From Comamonadaceae bacterium (lineage in GTDB: Bacteria > Pseudomonadota > Gammaproteobacteria > Burkholderiales > Burkholderiaceae_C): DNA of 38,160 nucleotides. The stretch covers positions 1 to 38,160 of the forward strand of contig CANFWT010000021.1 of assembly GCA_947450895.1 (NCBI GenBank), given 5' to 3'. This document shows, piece by piece, positions 34,604-38,160 of this stretch. Numbering within the stretch: the first letter of the stretch is position 1; each line of letters begins with the position of its first letter. The position numbers were made by a program, and so were the translations under genes. The notes beneath the pieces were generated by a model that saw nothing but the letters and a program-made list of their open reading frames with translations, was not told where the DNA came from and did not search any database.

Positions 34604-37600
34604 TTACAAAGCCGCTTCTACCGGCTCCGAGCGACCACCGCGTTGCAAAAACAGCCAGTGCTCGGCGGCAGACTCGCTCCAGTCAAGTAAATTGCCGTCG
34701 CTATCAAACTCTGCCCACGATGGCTCGAAGGTTGGCGGGGGGTACGGCACCACAACCCGGTAACCCGTACCATCCGAATGCCATAGCCGCACGGAAGCAT
34801 CATGGGAGACCGTGGCCAGCATGGTTCCGTTGGGGCTGAAGGCCAGGCTCGTCACCCAGTCGCCATGGCCTTGCAGCAGCCGCAGCTCAAGGCCGGTTTG
34901 TGGGTCCCACAGGCGCGCAGTGCAGTCATAGGAGCCGGTGGCCAGCCTTGTGCCGTCGGGGCTGAAAGCCACGCTCGTCACCGGTTCGCCATGGCCTTGC
35001 AACACCCGCAGTTCCCGCCCGGTTTGCCTATCCCACAAGCGTGCAGTGTGGTCATAAGAGCCGGTGGCCAGCATGGTGCCATCAGGGCTGAAAGCTACGC
35101 TGGTCAACTCATCGCCATGGCCGCGCAACACATGTAACTCGCGCCCGGTTTGCACGTCCCATAGGCGGGCGGTATGGTCACGGGAGGCGGTGGCCAGCAT
35201 GGTGCCGTCAGGGCTGAATGCAACGCTGGCCACCATGTGGCTATGGCCTTGCAGCAAACGCAGTTCGTGCCCGGTTTGCGCATCCCACAGGCGCGCGGTG
35301 TCATCCCAGGAGCCGGTGGCCAGCACGGCACCGTCCGGGCAGAAGGCCAGGCTCGTCACCCAGTCGCCATGGCCTTGAAGCAGTCGCAGCTCGTGCCCGG
35401 TATGTGCGTCCCACAGGCGCGCAGTGTAGTCATAGGCGCCGGTGGCCAGCATGGTGCCGTCGGGGCTGAAGGAGACGCTGGTTATCCTGGTGCCATGGTC
35501 TTCTTTCAGCTCCCGTAGTGCACATCCGCTTTGTGCCTCCCACAGGCCAGTGGTGACATATCCTGTACCGGTCGCCAGAGTTTTACTGTCGGGGCTGAAG
35601 GCCAGTGACTCTACGCGGTCTCCATGGCCTTGCAGCAGTCGCAGCTCGCGTCCGGTTTGTGCGCACCACAGGCGCGCGCTTTGGTCATAGGAGCAGGTTG
35701 CAAGCATGGTGCCATCGGCGCTGAAGGCTATGCTCGACACTCCGTCCCCATGGCCTTGCAGCAGGCGCAGTTCGTAGCCGGCTTGCGCGTCCCACAGGCG
35801 AGCGGTGTTGTCATGTGAGCTGGTGGCCAGCATGGTGCTGCCAGGGCTAAAGGCCACGCTGGTCACCTCATCGCCATGGCCACGCAAAACATGCAACTCG
35901 AGCCCGGTTTGCGCGTCCCATAGGCGGGCGGTGTGGTCATAGGAGGCTGTGGCGAGCATGGTACCGTCGGCGCTGAAGGCTACGCTTGCGACCACGTTGT
36001 CATGGCCTTGCAGCATACGAAGTTCACACCCTGTTTGCACGTCCCACAGGCGCAGAGTCTGGTCTTTGGAGCCGGTAGCCAGCATGGTACCGTCAGGGCT
36101 GAACGCCACGCTCCATACCTCGTCGCCATGGCCACGCAACACACGCAGTTTTTGTCCGGTTTGCACATCCCACAGTCGCGCGACTTTGTCCTCTGAACCG
36201 GTGGCTAGCGTTGTGCCGTCGGGGCTAAAGGATACGCTGTACACCAAGTCACTACTGCCTTGCATTACCCGGAGTTCGCGCCCGCTGTGCACATCCCACA
36301 GGCGCGTGGTCTTGTCGCCTGAACCGGTAGCCAGCATGGTGCCGTCGGGGCTGAAAGACACGCTCGTCACCCTTTGTACATGGCCCTTCAGCAGTCGCAG
36401 TTCGCGCCCGGTTTGGATATCCCACAGGCGTACGGTGTGATCATTTGAGCCGGTGGCCAGGGTGTTACCGTTGGCGCTCACGGCCACGCAATAAAAGTCC
36501 GTTTTGCAACTGGGCAATGCCCAAGGACCAGCCAAGCCGTTTGCAGCTTTTTTCTGCCCAGCTGCTTGCAACGGCGCGTTGGGGCTTGCGACCAGGGCAG
36601 TCTCCAACGCAGATTGGGCTGTGCGCTGCAGCATGCCGCCGCGCTGCGCATCGGCCCACTGCACGCGCGCTACGTCGCAGCCGCGCCACACGGTTTGCGC
36701 CAGATTGGTTTGGCCGTTACACCAGACTTCGCCTAGCTCGCAATCTCGCAAATGCGTGCCGCGCAGGTTGCTGCCGCGCAGGTCAAGCGGCGGGGTGTTT
36801 CGTAGGCGAAGACCTTGCCAAAGCTGCGCGGTCAAGTTAAGGCCACGCAGATTAAGCGGTGCGTTTGGCGGCAGCGCCTCTGGTGCGCTGCTTGGGCGCG
36901 CGTTACCGTCATCCGCCGGACTCAAGTTCACCTCTTTGACTGCACGTAGCAGCTGCCACCACACGGCGTTGACGGCGGGGGCGGGTATCAATGAGGGCGT
37001 TTGCCCCTCGGCATGTGCTCCAGTCGGCGCGTCGTCCTGCAATAGCGCACACAACAAGCGGCAGGCGGTGGATATGTCAATGGCTGCGTGCTGGTGGCGC
37101 TGGGTATCCCATAGTTCGGTGAGGAACTGCAGGACTTCGGCATTGAGGGCGCGGGTGGGCAAAAACGCGCGCCACTGCGCCAGCGACCATTCGCCCTGGC
37201 GCACCATGCGCAAGCCGTCGAGGACGAAGCGCGCCAAAAAGTACTCGCCATAGCTGTTGTGGACGAAGCTGAACTCATCCACATCCGAGTGCGCAGTAAA
37301 ACTGGCCGTGCGCAGGTCTTCTTGCAGCGCGGCCAGCTCGCGCGCGTCAAACTGCGTGGGAAAAAGCTGCACCACGCTGCGCGCCAGCCAGGCATCTAGC
37401 TGTTCGGCGCTCCAAAGTTCGCTGCCCTGGCTCCACATCGCGGCGGCCAGCGCGCCCATGAGTACCGGCTTGTGCGCGGCAGACAGGCGGTGCGTGCCGT
37501 TGTTGCGCTCTATCCAACCGTCCACGCTCTGGTTGTATACGGTGCTCAGCAGCGTCTTGCTGAGATCATGGTGCTGGTGCAGCAGGGTTTGCAGGTTCTC

Positions 37601-37609
37601 GGCCATCAT
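34604..37609 (-). CDS. WD40-repeat STAND-type protein, N-terminal domains missing
   Basis: From ATG 37609 the protein has 1001 residues (TTG 37618 is also possible). Residues 1-135 are helical and match what follows the NTPase in NACHT/STAND proteins: a stretch like VDGWIERNNGTHRLS, then FVHNSYGEYFLARFVLDGL (115-133). Residues 252-322 have pentapeptide-like LNLRGLNL and LDLRGSNLRGTHLRDCEL. Residues 368-955 are 14 WD40 repeats, each 42 residues except one of 43, mostly reading VAFSPDGTMLATGS and RLWDxQTG. That number suits two seven-bladed propellers. No P-loop and no effector domain is present, and a TAG closes the frame just upstream (37621-37619). It is either a truncated sensor remnant or a stand-alone scaffold. 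No ribosome binding site is visible. Confidence 0.8.
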   Translation of the reverse strand: MMAENLQTLLHQHHDLSKTLLSTVYNQSVDGWIERNNGTHRLSAAHKPVLMGALAAAMWSQGSELWSAEQLDAWLARSVVQLFPTQFDARELAALQEDLRTASFTAHSDVDEFSFVHNSYGEYFLARFVLDGLRMVRQGEWSLAQWRAFLPTRALNAEVLQFLTELWDTQRHQHAAIDISTACRLLCALLQDDAPTGAHAEGQTPSLIPAPAVNAVWWQLLRAVKEVNLSPADDGNARPSSAPEALPPNAPLNLRGLNLTAQLWQGLRLRNTPPLDLRGSNLRGTHLRDCELGEVWCNGQTNLAQTVWRGCDVARVQWADAQRGGMLQRTAQSALETALVASPNAPLQAAGQKKAANGLAGPWALPSCKTDFYCVAVSANGNTLATGSNDHTVRLWDIQTGRELRLLKGHVQRVTSVSFSPDGTMLATGSGDKTTRLWDVHSGRELRVMQGSSDLVYSVSFSPDGTTLATGSEDKVARLWDVQTGQKLRVLRGHGDEVWSVAFSPDGTMLATGSKDQTLRLWDVQTGCELRMLQGHDNVVASVAFSADGTMLATASYDHTARLWDAQTGLELHVLRGHGDEVTSVAFSPGSTMLATSSHDNTARLWDAQAGYELRLLQGHGDGVSSIAFSADGTMLATCSYDQSARLWCAQTGRELRLLQGHGDRVESLAFSPDSKTLATGTGYVTTGLWEAQSGCALRELKEDHGTRITSVSFSPDGTMLATGAYDYTARLWDAHTGHELRLLQGHGDWVTSLAFCPDGAVLATGSWDDTARLWDAQTGHELRLLQGHSHMVASVAFSPDGTMLATASRDHTARLWDVQTGRELHVLRGHGDELTSVAFSPDGTMLATGSYDHTARLWDRQTGRELRVLQGHGEPVTSVAFSPDGTRLATGSYDCTARLWDPQTGLELRLLQGHGDWVTSLAFSPNGTMLATVSHDASVRLWHSDGTGYRVVVPYPPPTFEPSWAEFDSDGNLLDWSESAAEHWLFLQRGGRSEPVEAAL
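34742..36508 (-). repeat. 14 tandem 126-base WD40-coding repeats
   Basis: The coding repeat has a period of 126 bases and recurs 14 times. Units 3-6 and 9-13 are especially alike, including at the DNA level: the plus-strand text GCCGGTGGCCAGCATGGT recurs in most copies. Unit 8 is the most diverged and one residue longer. The homogeneity points to recent duplication or gene conversion within the array. Confidence 0.9.
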
Positions 37610-37618
37610 TTGTACCAA

Positions 37619-37799
37619 CTACGACTTGATCTGAAGGATGCTACTCGGGTGACGATGGTAATCGTCAGCAATGTTGAAAGCAATGTCGGAGTCAGTTGCT
37701 TTTCAAGGCACAAGGTTTTTTGGAGTGGCACGCTTTCCTAGCGACGCGCATGGCGTGGCCGCTGAAGAATTAGTCGGCCCAGCCGGTTGGCGCCAGACG
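37619..37799. other. Gap between WD40 gene and rpsT terminator
   Basis: On the minus strand, in the frame of the WD40 gene, a short open stretch of 27 codons (37702-37622) reads through FNIADDYHRHPSS and closes with TAG (37621-37619) directly before the WD40 frame. It could be a scrap of the missing upstream part or chance. TTGAAA (37706-37701) is a possible -35 with only a poor -10. No NTPase-like sequence is found here. Confidence 0.4.
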
Positions 37800-37800
37800 C

Positions 37801-37827
37801 AAAAAAGCCGTCTTTCGACGGCTTTTT
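37801..37827 (-). terminator. Intrinsic terminator of rpsT
   Basis: GCCGTC (37822-37817 read on the minus strand) pairs with GACGGC (37812-37807) around GAAA, extended by A/T pairs and ending in six T (37806-37801). It lies 72 bases after the rpsT stop and, being symmetrical, could act in both directions. It separates rpsT from the WD40 gene. Confidence 0.85.
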
Positions 37828-37899
37828 GCTTTGCTGGTAGCGCACCCGTTTCAAACGGCGCATCCTGGGGTCAGGATGCGTGCGAGTTGCCTAAACGAG

Positions 37900-38160
37900 T
37901 TAGGCGGCGAGTGCCAAGGCTTTCACCTTGGTGGCCAAACGGCTCTTGTCGCGTGCTGCTTTGTTTTTGTGGAAGATGCCTTTGTCGGCGATGGTGTCCA
38001 CCACCGCTTGCATCTTGCCAAACAGTTCGCTGGCTTTGGTCTTGTCACCTGCCAACACTGCTTTTTCGACGTTTTTCACCGCGGTGCGGTATTTGGAACG
38101 CAGCGAGGTATTCGCGGCGTTGATTTTGACGTCCTGGCGGACGCGTTTACGGCCCGACGC
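37900..38160 (-). CDS. rpsT: 30S ribosomal protein S20, C-terminal part
   Basis: S20 is a primary binding protein of 16S rRNA in the small ribosomal subunit. The visible 86 codons run from the window edge to TAA at 37902-37900. They read [20 protein letters not shown] at the start of the visible part, then [20 protein letters not shown] and end in KALALAA, all typical of S20. About the first dozen residues lie beyond the window. An intrinsic terminator follows. Confidence 0.96.
   Translation of the reverse strand, partial: ASGRKRVRQDVKINAANTSLRSKYRTAVKNVEKAVLAGDKTKASELFGKMQAVVDTIADKGIFHKNKAARDKSRLATKVKALALAA

Noticed and set aside
34742..36508. Regular repeats that might suggest a CRISPR array or a DNA minisatellite
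   Set aside because: The 126-base period encodes in-frame WD40 blades without spacers, so it is a protein repeat.
1..38160. tRNA, rRNA, integrase or IS transposase genes
   Set aside because: None seen on either strand by reading; no structure or protein motif supported such a call.

Overview
The window is GC-rich (roughly 60% or more by eye), densely coded chromosomal DNA from a betaproteobacterium. Gene content and protein sequences suggest the order Burkholderiales and most likely the family Comamonadaceae (Rhodoferax/Polaromonas-like). The pointers are the rnb/tonB/mtgA run, a DUF3579 protein beside argD-argF and rpsT, the tandem M16 peptidases beside ftsY, and a SpoT-type protein convergent with greB. 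This is inference from protein resemblance; no rRNA or tRNA gene is present to settle it.

Layout. Bases 1-4400 lie on the minus strand: rodA, tldD, azlC, azlD, then the start of a class I DAHP synthase gene (aroG-type) cut by the window edge. Between azlD and aroG sits a transcription attenuator with a leader peptide rich in Phe, Tyr and Trp codons. Bases 4455-8672 are a compact plus-strand run: an RNB exoribonuclease, a TonB-like protein, mtgA and ruvC. A small CsbD-like gene and a roughly 520-base poorly coding stretch follow. ftsY (minus) then diverges from two M16 peptidase genes and greB (plus), and greB meets the bifunctional (p)ppGpp gene spoT head-on. Bases 16258-24253 form a minus-strand branched-chain-amide-type ABC transporter cluster, livH-livM-livG-livF, then a long-chain acyl-CoA ligase gene, then two tandem livK-like binding-protein genes closed by a strong terminator. 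Bases 24375-28698 hold an acyl-CoA thioesterase, an Atm1-type ABC exporter and an accessory ftsH. Bases 28820-32942 hold a cupin gene and the tight argD-argF-kynU group.

The last 5 kb look accessory. A DUF3579 gene is followed by paired REP-like hairpins in inverted orientation and a flavin reductase gene. Then comes a large gene that appears to be the C-terminal part of a STAND (NACHT-type) sensor: a post-NTPase helical region, a pentapeptide-like stretch and 14 WD40 repeats, with no NTPase or effector domain. It sits just downstream of rpsT, which is cut by the right edge.

The two most interesting points are the aromatic-amino-acid attenuator in front of aroG and the headless 14-repeat WD40/STAND gene beside rpsT. 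Several genes touch cell envelope growth (rodA, mtgA), protein quality control (tldD, ftsH, M16 pair), stringent response and transcription fidelity (spoT, greB), and amino-acid transport or synthesis (azlCD, aroG, argDF, liv cluster).
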